From contig NW_026869896.1 in assembly GCF_019925205.1 (NCBI RefSeq), forward strand, positions 3,224,001 through 3,288,000: a stretch of DNA of 64,000 nt, in the 5' to 3' direction. The position numbers were made by a program, and so were the translations under genes. Source of the DNA: Metopolophium dirhodum. Lineage: Eukaryota > Arthropoda > Insecta > Hemiptera > Aphididae. Below the pieces are notes generated by a model. That model did no database searches. It saw only the letters and a list, made by a program, of their open reading frames with translations, and was not told the origin of the DNA. This document shows positions 1 to 9,599 of the stretch, one piece after another; within the stretch, counting starts at the first letter, position 1; the number at the start of each line of letters is the position of its first letter.

Positions 1-99
1 TTATTCGTCAACAAATTATGTTTTTTTTTCAATTTGAAATGATATACCCCAACAATGAAAATGTTAATATCAACGTATTTATTGACTTCTAAATTCTAG

Positions 100-257
100 T
101 TTTTTGAACATCTAGTTAATTTATAATGGATAAATGTATTTGCAATTGTCTGAAGTCTTAATCAACAACAATTTATGTTTTTTTTTTTAATTTGAAATGA
201 TGTACCCCAACAATGAATATGTTAATATCAACGTATTTATTGACTTCTAAATTCTAG
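100..257 (+). repeat. Reference monomer, TTGAACATC class (B left half, T12 tract)
   Basis: This 158-bp copy starts TTTTTTGAACATCTAG, uses the B left half in the form TTAATTTATAATGG, and has AATCAACAACAATTTATG before a T-tract of 12. It ends with GAATATGTTAATATCAACG. The class recurs near 4336, 7940, 8720, 11232, 12490, 13897 and 16875. It is not seen from about 17 to 26.6 kb, then returns with ATAGTGG instead of ATAATGG. That single change splits left-arm copies from right-arm copies. Confidence 0.9.
171..181 (+). other. Match to the budding-yeast origin consensus (ATTTATGTTTT)
   Basis: The 11 bases ATTTATGTTTT fit the Saccharomyces ACS pattern WTTTAYRTTTW exactly, next to a T-rich tract. 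The TTGAACATC class carries it, for example also at 4407, 8011 and 8795. In such AT-rich DNA chance matches are expected and the organism is unlikely to be a budding yeast, so this is only a sequence match. Confidence 0.3.
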
Positions 258-414
258 TTTTGCGTACAACTAATCTATCTAAAGGTGAGTAATGTATTTG
301 CAATTGTCTGAAGTCTTATTCAACAACAACTTATGTGTTTTTTTTTATTTGAAATGATTTACCCCATCAATGAAAAATGTTAATACTAACGTAATAATTG
401 ATTCTAAATTCTAG
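258..414 (+). repeat. Reference monomer, GCGTAC class with GTG before the T-tract
   Basis: This 157-bp copy begins TTTTGCGTACAACTAATC (A left half), continues TCTAAAGGTGAGTAATG, and has ACTTATGTGTTTTTTT followed by ATTTGAAATGATTTACCCCA and TCAATGAAAAATG. It carries TACTAACGTAATAATTG near its end. It is one of the commonest classes and is found across the window, usually followed by a TTGAATATC monomer. In the first 17 kb the end reads ATTGATTC; later copies often read ATTGAGTTC. Confidence 0.9.
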
Positions 415-572
415 TTTTTTGAATATCTAGTTTATGCATAGTGGATAAATGTGTTTGCAATTGTCTGAAGTCTTATTCATCAACATATTATGTTTTTTTT
501 TTAATTTGAAATGATGTACCCCAACAATGAATAACGTTAATATTAACGTTATTATTGAGTTCTAAATTCTAG
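415..572 (+). repeat. Reference monomer, TTGAATATC class with perfect palindrome
   Basis: This 158-bp B-type copy starts TTTTTTGAATATCTAG, has TCATCAACATATTATG before the T-tract, and carries an uninterrupted palindrome at 530 to 553 centred on TTAATATTAA. The variant TATGCATAGTGG at 431 to 442 is shared with copies near 2630, 4671, 6865 and 10155. Those sites are 2194, 2194 and 3290 bases apart as successive duplicated copies. Confidence 0.9.
530..553. repeat. Perfect 24-bp palindrome in the TTGAATATC monomer class
   Basis: The centre reads AACGTTAATATTAACGTT, which equals its own reverse complement, and three further bases pair on each side (AAT and ATT). Further full-length copies are at 2724 to 2747, 4765 to 4788, 6959 to 6982, 10249 to 10272 and, with CCCCGACAATG upstream, 45577 to 45600 and 48404 to 48427. 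It has no loop, so it would form a cruciform or a protein dimer site rather than an RNA hairpin. Role unknown. Confidence 0.9.
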
Positions 573-729
573 TTTTGGGTTCAACTAATCTATCTATAGG
601 TGACTAATGTATTTGCAGTTGACTAAAGACTTATTCATCAACTAATTATGTTTTTTATAAATTTGAAATTATGTAACCCAAGACTAAAAAATGTTCATAT
701 AAGCGTTAATATTGAGTTCTAAATTCTAG
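573..729 (+). repeat. Reference monomer, GGGTTC / GCAGTTGACTAAAGAC class
   Basis: This 157-bp A-type copy starts TTTTGGGTTCAACTAATC and has GCAGTTGACTAAAGACTTA in place of the usual GCAATTGTCTGAAGTCTTA. Here it joins to the interrupted tract TTTTTTATAAATTTG. Its CATCAACTAATTATG is a rare variant found again only near 4876 in my reading, which fixes the 4235-bp offset between the two large units. Confidence 0.88.
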
Positions 730-886
730 TTTTCTGATCATGTAGTTTATGTATAGTGGATAAAAGTATTTTCAATTGTCTGAAGTCTTATTCAACAACA
801 ACTTATGTTTTTTTTTTAATTTGAAATGATAGACCCAACAATGATTAATTTTAATTCTAACGTAATAATTGAGTTCTAAATTCTAG
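730..886 (+). repeat. Reference monomer, CTGATCATG / GATAGACC class
   Basis: This 157-bp B-type copy starts TTTTCTGATCATGTAG, has GGATAAAAGTATTTTC, and after the T-tract reads AAATGATAGACCCAACAATG followed by ATTAATTTTAATTCTAACG. The GATAGACC form recurs near 1766, 5064, 6004 and, with an extra C, in many copies from 23.4 kb onward. A derived form GACAGACC appears near 54.2, 57.2, 58.6, 60.66 and 63.3 kb. Confidence 0.87.
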
Positions 887-1043
887 TTTTGGGTTCAACT
901 AATCTATCTATAGATGACTAATGTATTTGCAATTGACTAAAGTCTTATTTATCAACTTAATATGTTTTTTATAAATTTGAAATTATGTAACCCAAGACTA
1001 AAAAATGTTCATATAAGCGATAATATTGAGTTCTAAATTCTAG
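887..1043 (+). repeat. Reference monomer, divergent class with TTTTTTATAAATTTG
   Basis: This 157-bp A-type copy has AATTGACTAAAGTCTTATTT, then ATCAACTTAATATG, the T-tract broken as TTTTTTATAAATTTG, and the otherwise absent ATTATGTAACCCAAGACT followed by AAAAAATGTTCATATAAGCG. It is the most diverged class and is very stable: copies near 2, 15, 31, 48 and 64 kb are almost the same. It occurs throughout the window, typically every several monomers. Nearly every copy keeps the whole linked set of variants, so it behaves as a distinct subfamily. Confidence 0.92.
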
Positions 1044-1199
1044 TTTTCTGATCATGTAGTTTATGTATAGTGGATAAATGTATTTTCAATTGTCTGCAGT
1101 CTTATTCAACAACAACTTATGTTTTTTTTTAATTTGAAATGATGTACCCCAACAATGAAAATGTTAATATCAATGTATTTATTGACTTCTAAATTCTAG
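1044..1199 (+). repeat. Reference monomer, CTGATCATG class carrying a PstI site
   Basis: This 156-bp B-type copy has TATTTTCAATTGTCTGCAG, giving CTGCAG at 1094 to 1099 where other monomers read CTGAAG. It usually follows the divergent TTTTTTATAAATTTG class and precedes the CTGATCATC class. The PstI form is frequent from 1 to 32 kb, returns between about 41.7 and 49.1 kb (last copy seen at 49127 to 49132), and I saw none to the right of that. Confidence 0.9.
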
Positions 1200-1356
1200 T
1201 TTTCTGATCATCTAGTTTATGTATAGTGGATAAATGTGTTTGCAATTGTCTGAAGTCTTATTCATCAACATATTATGTTTTTTTTTAATTTGAAATGATG
1301 TACCCCAACAATGAATAACGTTAATATTAACGTAATAATTAAGTTCTAAATTCTAG
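1200..1356 (+). repeat. Reference monomer, CTGATCATC class with near-palindrome
   Basis: This 157-bp B-type copy has GTGTTTGCAATTGTCTGAAG, CATCAACATATTATG, and GAATAACGTTAATATTAACG followed by TAATAATTAAG. The inverted repeat is perfect for 16 bases (ACGTTAATATTAACGT) and broken just outside. A derived form with GATGTAGCCC instead of GATGTACCCC appears from about 20.6 to 32.4 kb. Confidence 0.9.
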
Positions 1357-1512
1357 TTTTGGGTTCAACTAATCTATCTATAGGTGACCAATGTATTTGC
1401 AATTGTCTGAAGTCTTATTCGTCAACAAATTATGTTTTTTTTTAATTTGAAATGATGAACTCCAACAATGAAAATGTTAATATCAACGTATTTATTGACT
1501 TCTAAATTCTAG
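1357..1512 (+). repeat. Reference monomer, GGGTTC / GGTGACC / GAACTCC class
   Basis: This 156-bp A-type copy has ATAGGTGACCAATG, TCGTCAACAAATTATG, and GATGAACTCCAACAATG in place of GATGTACCCC. It is regularly placed after the CTGATCATC near-palindrome class, so the two move together as a dimer in most higher-order copies of the first 23 kb. Confidence 0.9.
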
Positions 1513-1669
1513 TTTTGCGTACAACTAATCTATCTATAGGTGACTAATGTATTTGCAATTGACTAAAGTCTTATTCATCAACTTAATATGTTTTTTATAA
1601 ATTTGAAATTATGTAACCCAAGACTAAAAAATGTTCATATCAACGTATTTATTGACTTCTAAATTCTAG
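1513..1669 (+). repeat. Chimeric monomer: GCGTAC left, divergent-class middle, canonical right end
   Basis: This 157-bp copy starts TTTTGCGTACAACTAATC, takes the divergent middle (TTTTTTATAAATTTG, ACCCAAGACT), then switches within CATAT from the expected AAGCGTTAATATTGAG to CAACGTATTTATTGACTTC, which belongs to other classes. The same switch is seen near 5867, 16220, 19200 and 22175, so one exchange event was later copied with its higher-order block. Confidence 0.82.
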
Positions 1670-4178
1670 TTTTCTGATCATGTAGTTTATGAATAGTGGA
1701 TAAATGTATTTTCAATTGTCTGCAGTCTTATTCAACAACAACTGATGTTTTTTTTTTAATTTGAAATGATAGACCCAACAATGATTAATTTTAATTCTAA
1801 CGTAATAATTGAGTTCTAAATTCTAGTTTTGGGTTCAACTAATCTATCTATAGGTGACTAATGTATTTGCAATTGACTAAAGTCTTATTTATCAACTTAA
1901 TATGTTTTTTATAAATTTGAAATTATGTAACCCAAGACTAAAAAATGTTCATATAAGCGTTAATATTGAGTTCTAAATTCTAGTTTTCTGATCATGTAGT
2001 TTATGTATAGTGGATAAATGTATTTTCAATTGTCTGCAGTCTTATTCAACAACAACTTATATTTTTTTTTAATTTGAAATGATGTACCCCAACAATGAAA
2101 ATGTTAATATCAACGTATTTATTGACTTCTAAATTCTAGTTTTCTGATCATCTAGTTTATGTATAGTGGATAAATGTGTTTGCAATTGTCTGAAGTCTTA
2201 TTCATCAACATATTATGTTTTTTTTTAATTTGAAATGATGTACCCCAACAATGAATAACGTTAATATTAACGTAATAATTAAGTTCTAAATTCTAGTTTT
2301 GGGTTCAACTAATCTATCTATAGGTGACCAATGTATTTGCAATTGTCTGAAGTCTTATTCGTCAACAAATTATGTTTTTTTTTAATTTGAAATGATGAAC
2401 TCCAACAATGAAAATGTTAATATCAACGTATTTATTGACTTCTAAATTCTAGTTTTGCGTACAACTAATCTATCTAAAGGTGAGTAATGTATTTGCAATT
2501 GTCTGAAGTCTTATTCAACAACAACTTATGTGTTTTTTTTATTTGAAATGATTTACCCCATCAATGAAAAATGTTAATACTAACGTAATAATTGATTCTA
2601 AATTCTAGTTTTTTGAATATCTAGTTTATGCATAGTGGATAAATGTGTTTGCAATTGTCTGAAGTCTTATTCATCAACATATTATGTTTTTTTTTTAATT
2701 TGAAATGATGTACCCCAACAATGAATAACGTTAATATTAACGTTATTATTGAGTTCTAAATTCTAGTTTTGGGTTCAACTAATCTATCTATAGGTGACTA
2801 ATGTATTTGCAGTTGACTAAAGACTTATTCATCAACAAATTATGTTTTTTATAAATTTGAAATTATGTAACCCTAGACTAAAAAATGTTCATATAAGCGT
2901 TAATATTGAGTTCTAAATTCTAGTTTTCTGATCATGTAGTTTATGTATAGTGGATAAATGTATTTTCAATTGTCTGCAGTCTTATTCAACAACAACTTAT
3001 GTTTTTTTTTAATTTGAAATGATGTACCCCAACAATGAAAATGTTAATATCAACGTATTTATTGACTTCTAAATACTAGTTTTCTGATCATCTAGTTTAT
3101 GTATAGTGGATAAATGTGTTTGCAATTGTCTGAAGTCTTATTCATCAACATATTATGTTTTTTTTTTTAATTTGAAATGATGTACCCCAACAATGAATAT
3201 GTTAATATCAACGTATTTATTGACTTCTAAATTCTAGTTTTGCGTACAACTAATCTATCTAAAGGTGAGTAATGTATTTGCAATTGTCTGAAGTCTTATT
3301 CAACAACAACTTATGTGTTTTTTTATTTGAAATGATTTACCCCATTAATGAAAAATGTTAATACTAACGTAATAATTGATTCTAAATTCTAGTTTTTTGA
3401 ATATCTAGTTTATGTATAGTGGATAAATGTGTTTGCAATTGTCTGAAGTCTTATTCATCAACATATTATTTTTTTTTTTTTTTATTTGAAATTATGTACC
3501 CCAACAATGAATAACGTTAATATTAACGATATTATTGAGTTCTAAATTCTAGTTTTGGGTTCAACTAATCTATCTATAGGTGACTAATGTATTTGCAATT
3601 GACTAAAGTCTTATTCATCAACTTAATATGTTTTTTATAAATTTGAAATTATGTAACCCAAGACTAAAAAATGTTCATATAAGCGTTAATATTGAGTTCT
3701 AAATTCTAGTTTTCTGATCATGTAGTTTATGTATAGTGGATAAATGTATTTTCAATTGTCTGCAGTCTTATTCAACAACAACTTATGTTTTTTTTTAATT
3801 TGAAATGATGTACCCCAACAATGAAAATGTTAATATCAACGTATTTATTGACTTCTAAATTCTAGTTTTCTGATCATCTAGTTTATGTATAGTGGATAAA
3901 TGTGTTTGCAATTGTCTGAAGTCTTATTCATCAACATATTATGTTTTTTTTTAATTTGAAATGATGTACCCCAACAATGAATAACGTTAATATTAACGTA
4001 ATAATTAAGTTCTAAATTCTAGTTTTGGGTTCAACTAATCTATCTATAGGTGACCAATGTATTTGCAATTGTCTGAAGTCTTATTCGTCAACAAATTATG
4101 TTTTTTTTTAATTTGAAATGATGAACTCCAACAATGAAAATGTTAATATCAACGTATTTATTGACTTCTAAATTCTAG

Positions 4179-4335
4179 TTTTTCGATCATCTAGTTTATG
4201 TATAGTGGATAAATGTGTTTGCAATTGTCTGAAGTCTTATTCGTCAACAAATTATGTTTTTTTTTCAATTTGAAATGATATACCCCAACAATGAAAATGT
4301 TAATATCAACGTATTTATTGACTTCTAAATTCTAG
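4179..4335 (+). repeat. Reference monomer, TCGATCATC class with T9-CAATTTG
   Basis: This 157-bp B-type copy starts TTTTTCGATCATCTAG, has TCGTCAACAAATTATG, and its T-tract ends in C (TTTTTTTTTCAATTTG) followed by GATATACCCC. It precedes the TTGAACATC monomer and closes the first 27-monomer unit. Copies near 7841, 8625, 11131, 12388, 13799, 15055, 16779 and 18035 serve as landmarks for the offsets reported here. Confidence 0.9.
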
Positions 4336-7080
4336 TTTTTTGAACATCTAGTTAATTTATAATGGATAAATGTATTTGCAATTGTCTGAAGTCTTAATCA
4401 ACAACAATTTATGTTTTTTTTTTTAATTTGAAATGATGTACCCCAACAATGAATATGTTAATATCAACGTATTTATTGACTTCTAAATTCTAGTTTTGCG
4501 TACAACTAATCTATCTAAAGGTGAGTAATGTATTTGCAATTGTCTGAAGTCTTATTCAACAACAACTTATGTGTTTTTTTTATTTGAAATGATTTACCCC
4601 ATCAATGAAAAATGTTAATACTAACGTAATAATTGATTCTAAATTCTAGTTTTTTGAATATCTAGTTTATGCATAGTGGATAAATGTGTTTGCAATTGTC
4701 TGAAGTCTTATTCATCAACATATTATGTTTTTTTTTTAATTTGAAATGATGTACCCCAACAATGAATAACGTTAATATTAACGTTATTATTGAGTTCTAA
4801 ATTCTAGTTTTGGGTTCAACTAATCTATCTATAGGTGACTAATGTATTTGCAGTTGACTAAAGACTTATTCATCAACTAATTATGTTTTTTATAAATTTG
4901 AAATTATGTAACCCAAGACTAAAAAATGTTCATATAAGCGTTAATATTGAGTTCTAAATTCTAGTTTTCTGATCATGTAGTTTATGTATAGTGGATAAAA
5001 GTATTTTCAATTGTCTGAAGTCTTATTCAACAACAACTTATGTTTTTTTTTTAATTTGAAATGATAGACCCAACAATGATTAATTTTAATTCTAACGTAA
5101 TAATTGAGTTCTAAATTCTAGTTTTGGGTTCAACTAATCTATCTATAGGTGACTAATGTATTTGCAATTGACTAAAGTCTTATTTATCAACTTAATATGT
5201 TTTTTATAAATTTGAAATTATGTAACCCAAGACTAAAAAATGTTCATATAAGCGATAATATTGAGTTCTAAATTCTAGTTTTCTGATCATGTAGTTTATG
5301 TATAGTGGATAAATGTATTTTCAATTGTCTGCAGTCTTATTCAACAACAACTTATGTTTTTTTTTAATTTGAAATGATGTACCCCAACAATGAAAATGTT
5401 AATATCAATGTATTTATTGACTTCTAAATTCTAGTTTTCTGATCATCTAGTTTATGTATAGTGGATAAATGTGTTTGCAATTGTCTGAAGTCTTATTCAT
5501 CAACATATTATGTTTTTTTTTAATTTGAAATGATGTACCCCAACAATGAATAACGTTAATATTAACGTAATAATTAAGTTCTAAATTCTAGTTTTGGGTT
5601 CAACTAATCTATCTATAGGTGACCAATGTATTTGCAATTGTCTGAAGTCTTATTCGTCAACAAATTATGTTTTTTTTTAATTTGAAATGATGAACTCCAA
5701 CAATGAAAATGTTAATATCAACGTATTTATTGACTTCTAAATTCTAGTTTTGCGTACAACTAATCTATCTATAGGTGACTAATGTATTTGCAATTGACTA
5801 AAGTCTTATTCATCAACTTAATATGTTTTTTATAAATTTGAAATTATGTAACCCAAGACTAAAAAATGTTCATATCAACGTATTTATTGACTTCTAAATT
5901 CTAGTTTTCTGATCATGTAGTTTATGAATAGTGGATAAATGTATTTTCAATTGTCTGCAGTCTTATTCAACAACAACTGATGTTTTTTTTTTAATTTGAA
6001 ATGATAGACCCAACAATGATTAATTTTAATTCTAACGTAATAATTGAGTTCTAAATTCTAGTTTTGGGTTCAACTAATCTATCTATAGGTGACTAATGTA
6101 TTTGCAATTGACTAAAGTCTTATTTATCAACTTAATATGTTTTTTATAAATTTGAAATTATGTAACCCAAGACTAAAAAATGTTCATATAAGCGTTAATA
6201 TTGAGTTCTAAATTCTAGTTTTCTGATCATGTAGTTTATGTATAGTGGATAAATGTATTTTCAATTGTCTGCAGTCTTATTCAACAACAACTTATATTTT
6301 TTTTTAATTTGAAATGATGTACCCCAACAATGAAAATGTTAATATCAACGTATTTATTGACTTCTAAATTCTAGTTTTCTGATCATCTAGTTTATGTATA
6401 GTGGATAAATGTGTTTGCAATTGTCTGAAGTCTTATTCATCAACATATTATGTTTTTTTTTAATTTGAAATGATGTACCCCAACAATGAATAACGTTAAT
6501 ATTAACGTAATAATTAAGTTCTAAATTCTAGTTTTGGGTTCAACTAATCTATCTATAGGTGACCAATGTATTTGCAATTGTCTGAAGTCTTATTCGTCAA
6601 CAAATTATGTTTTTTTTTAATTTGAAATGATGAACTCCAACAATGAAAATGTTAATATCAACGTATTTATTGACTTCTAAATTCTAGTTTTGCGTACAAC
6701 TAATCTATCTAAAGGTGAGTAATGTATTTGCAATTGTCTGAAGTCTTATTCAACAACAACTTATGTGTTTTTTTTATTTGAAATGATTTACCCCATCAAT
6801 GAAAAATGTTAATACTAACGTAATAATTGATTCTAAATTCTAGTTTTTTGAATATCTAGTTTATGCATAGTGGATAAATGTGTTTGCAATTGTCTGAAGT
6901 CTTATTCATCAACATATTATGTTTTTTTTTTAATTTGAAATGATGTACCCCAACAATGAATAACGTTAATATTAACGTTATTATTGAGTTCTAAATTCTA
7001 GTTTTGGGTTCAACTAATCTATCTATAGGTGACTAATGTATTTGCAGTTGACTAAAGACTTATTCATCAACAAATTATGT
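4237..7080 (+). repeat. Second copy of the 27-monomer unit (2.85 kb retained)
   Basis: This stretch follows 1 to about 2846 at offset 4235 to 4236 with very few differences, including the internal 940-bp tandem duplication. At about 7080 it leaves the first copy: after CATCAACAAATTATG it has an unbroken T-tract and GATGTACCCC, where the first copy has TTTTTTATAAATTTG and ACCCTAGACT. The breakpoint is uncertain by about one monomer. Confidence 0.82.
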
Positions 7081-7199
7081 TTTTTTTTAATTTGAAATGA
7101 TGTACCCCAACAATGAATATGTAATATCAACATATTTATTGACTTCTAAATTCTAGTTTTGCGTACAACTAATCTATCTATAGGTGACTAATGTATTTG

Positions 7200-8175
7200 C
7201 AATTGACTAAAGTCTTATTTATCAACTTAATATGTTTTTTATAAATTTGAAATTATGTAACCCAAGACTAAAAAATGTTCATATAAGCGTTAATATTGAG
7301 TTCTAAATTCTAGTTTTCTGATCATGTAGTTTATGTATAGTGGATATATGTATTTTCAATTGTCTGCAGTCTTATTCAACAACAACTTATGTTTTTTTTT
7401 AATTTGAAATGATGTACCCCAACAATGAAAATGTTAATATCAACGTATTTATTGACTTCTAAATTCTAGTTTTCTGATCATCTAGTTTATGTATAGTGGA
7501 TAAATGTGTTTGCAATTGTCTGAAGTCTTATTCATCAACATATTATGTTTTTTTTTAATTTGAAATGATGTACCCCAACAATGAATAACGTTAATATTAA
7601 CGTAATAATTAAGTTCTAAATTCTAGTTTTGGATTCAACTAATCTATCTATAGGTGACCAATGTATTTGCAATTGTCTGAAGTCTTATTCGTCAACAAAT
7701 TATGTTTTTTTTTAATTTGAAATGATGAACTCCAACAATGAAAATGTTAATATCAACGTATTTATTGACTTCTAAATTCTAGTTTTTCGATCATCTAGTT
7801 TATGTATAGTGGATAAATGTGTTTGCAATTGTCTGAAGTCTTATTCGTCAACAAATTATGTTTTTTTTTCAATTTGAAATGATATACCCCAACAATGAAA
7901 ATGTTAATATCAACGTATTTATTGACTTCTAAATTCTAGTTTTTTGAACATCTAGTTAATTTATAATGGATAAATGTATTTGCAATTGTCTGAAGTCTTA
8001 ATCAACAACAATTTATGTTTTTTTTTTTAATTTGAAATGATGTACCCCAACAATGAATATGTTAATATCAACGTATTTATTGACTTCTAAATTCTAGTTT
8101 TGCGTACAACTAATCTATCTAAAGGTGAGTAATGTATTTGCAATTGTCTGAAGTCTTATTCAACAACAACTTATG
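7200..8175 (+). repeat. Copy of 3.6 to 4.57 kb at offset 3604 (23 monomers)
   Basis: TTATTCGTCAACAAATTATG with T9-CAATTTG stands at 4237 and 7841. The flanks match from about 3.6 and 7.2 kb until about 4571 and 8175, where one reads ACTTATGTGTTTTTTT and the other ACTTATGTTTTTTTTT. A single-copy variant GGATATATG sits at 7344. Confidence 0.75.
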
Positions 8176-9599
8176 TTTTTTTTTAATTTGAAATGATGTA
8201 CCCCAACAATGAAAATGTTAACATCAACGTATTTATTGACTTCTAAATACTAGTTTTCTGATCATCTAGTTTATGTATAGTGGATAAATGTGTTTGCAAT
8301 TGTCTGAAGTCTTATTCATCAACATATTATGTTTTTTTTTAATTTGAAATGATGTACCCCAACAATGAATAACGTTAATATTAACGTAATAATTAAGTTC
8401 TAAATTCTAGTTTTGTGTTCAACTAATCTATCTATAGGTGACCAATGTATTTGCAATTGTCTGAAGTCTTATTCGTCAACAAATTATGTTTTTTTTTAAT
8501 TTGAAATGATGTACTCCAACAATGAAAATGTTAATATCAACGTATTTATTGACTTCTAAATTCTAGTTTTTCGATCATCTAGTTTATGTATAGTGGATAA
8601 ATGTGTTTGCAATTGTCTGAAGTCTTATTCGTCAACAAATTATGTTTTTTTTTCAATTTGAAATGATATACCCCAACAATGAAAATGATAATATCAATGT
8701 ATTTATTGACTTCTAAATTCTAGTTTTTTGAACATCTAGTTAATTTATAATGGATAAATGTATTTGCAATTGTCTGAAGTCTTAATCAACAACAATTTAT
8801 GTTTTTTTTTTTAATTTGAAATGATGAACCCCAACAATGAATATGTTAATATCAACGTATTTATTGACTTCTAAATTCTAGTTTTGCGTACAACTAATCT
8901 ATCTAAAGGTGAGTAATGTATTTGCAATTGTCTGAAGTCTTATTCAACAACAACTTATGTGTTTTTTTTATTTGAAATGATTTACCCCATCAATGAAAAA
9001 TGTTAATACTAACGTAAAATTTGATTCTAAATTCTAGTTTTTTGAATATCTAGTTTATGTATAGTGGATAAATGTGTTTGCAATTGTCTGAAGTCTTATT
9101 CATCAACATATTATGTTTTTTTTTTAATTTGAAATGATGTACCCCAACAATGAATAACGTTAATATTAACGATATTATTGAGTTCTAAATTCTAGTTTTG
9201 GGTTCAACTAATCTATCTATAGGTGACTAATGTATTTGCAGTTGACTAAAGACTTAATCATCAACAAATTATGTTTTTTTTTAATTTGAAATGATGTACC
9301 CCAACAATGAATATGTTAATATCAACGTATTTATTGACTTCTAAATTCTAGTTTCGCGTACAACTAATCTATCTATAGGTGACTAATGTATTTGCAATTG
9401 ACTAAAGTCTTATTTATCAACTTAATATGTTTTTTATAAATTTGAAATTATGTAACCCAAGACTAAAAAATGTTCATATAAGCGTTAATATTGAGTTCTA
9501 AATTCTAGTTTTCTGATCATGTAGTTTATGTATAGTGGATAAATGTATTTTCAATTGTCTGCAGTCTTATTCAACAACAACTTATGTTTTTTTTTAATT

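Larger units (their letters stand above)
785..2460 (+). repeat. 6-monomer tandem duplication (~940 bp) inside the 27-monomer unit
   Basis: The order GATAGACC, divergent class, PstI class, CTGATCATC class, GAACTCC class, GCGTAC at about 785 to 1515 is repeated from about 1725 to 2455. ATCAACTTAATATG preceded by CTTATTT stands at 951 and 1891, an offset of 940. The copies differ at a few bases (TAGATGACTA at 911 against TAGGTGACTA; AGCGATAATA against AGCGTTAATA). The pair is carried into the second large unit. Confidence 0.82.
290..2840 (+). repeat. 14-monomer offset (2194 bp) linking two GCATAGTGG blocks
   Basis: The variant TATGCATAGTGG occurs with its G at 436 and 2630, and in the next unit at 4671 and 6865; both pairs are 2194 apart. 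The flanking monomers (GCGTAC with AAAGGTGAG, then TTGAATATC with the perfect palindrome, then GCAGTTGACTAAAGAC) also match. About 0.35 kb is shared at this offset, ending near 640 and 2840, where CAACTAATTATG differs from CAACAAATTATG. Confidence 0.78.
1..4236 (+). repeat. 27-monomer higher-order unit (4.24 kb), first copy
   Basis: The sequence at 1 (TTATTCGTCAACAAATTATG, T9, CAATTTG) returns at 4237. Rare variants keep the same spacing: ACTAATTATG at 641 and 4876, AGCGATAATATTG at 1016 and 5251, CTGATG near 1742 and 5977. The offset is 4235 to 4236, that is 27 monomers, with the one-base change attributable to T-tract length. The match is close up to about 2.85 kb (7.08 kb in the second copy), then the block order differs. 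Confidence 0.88.
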
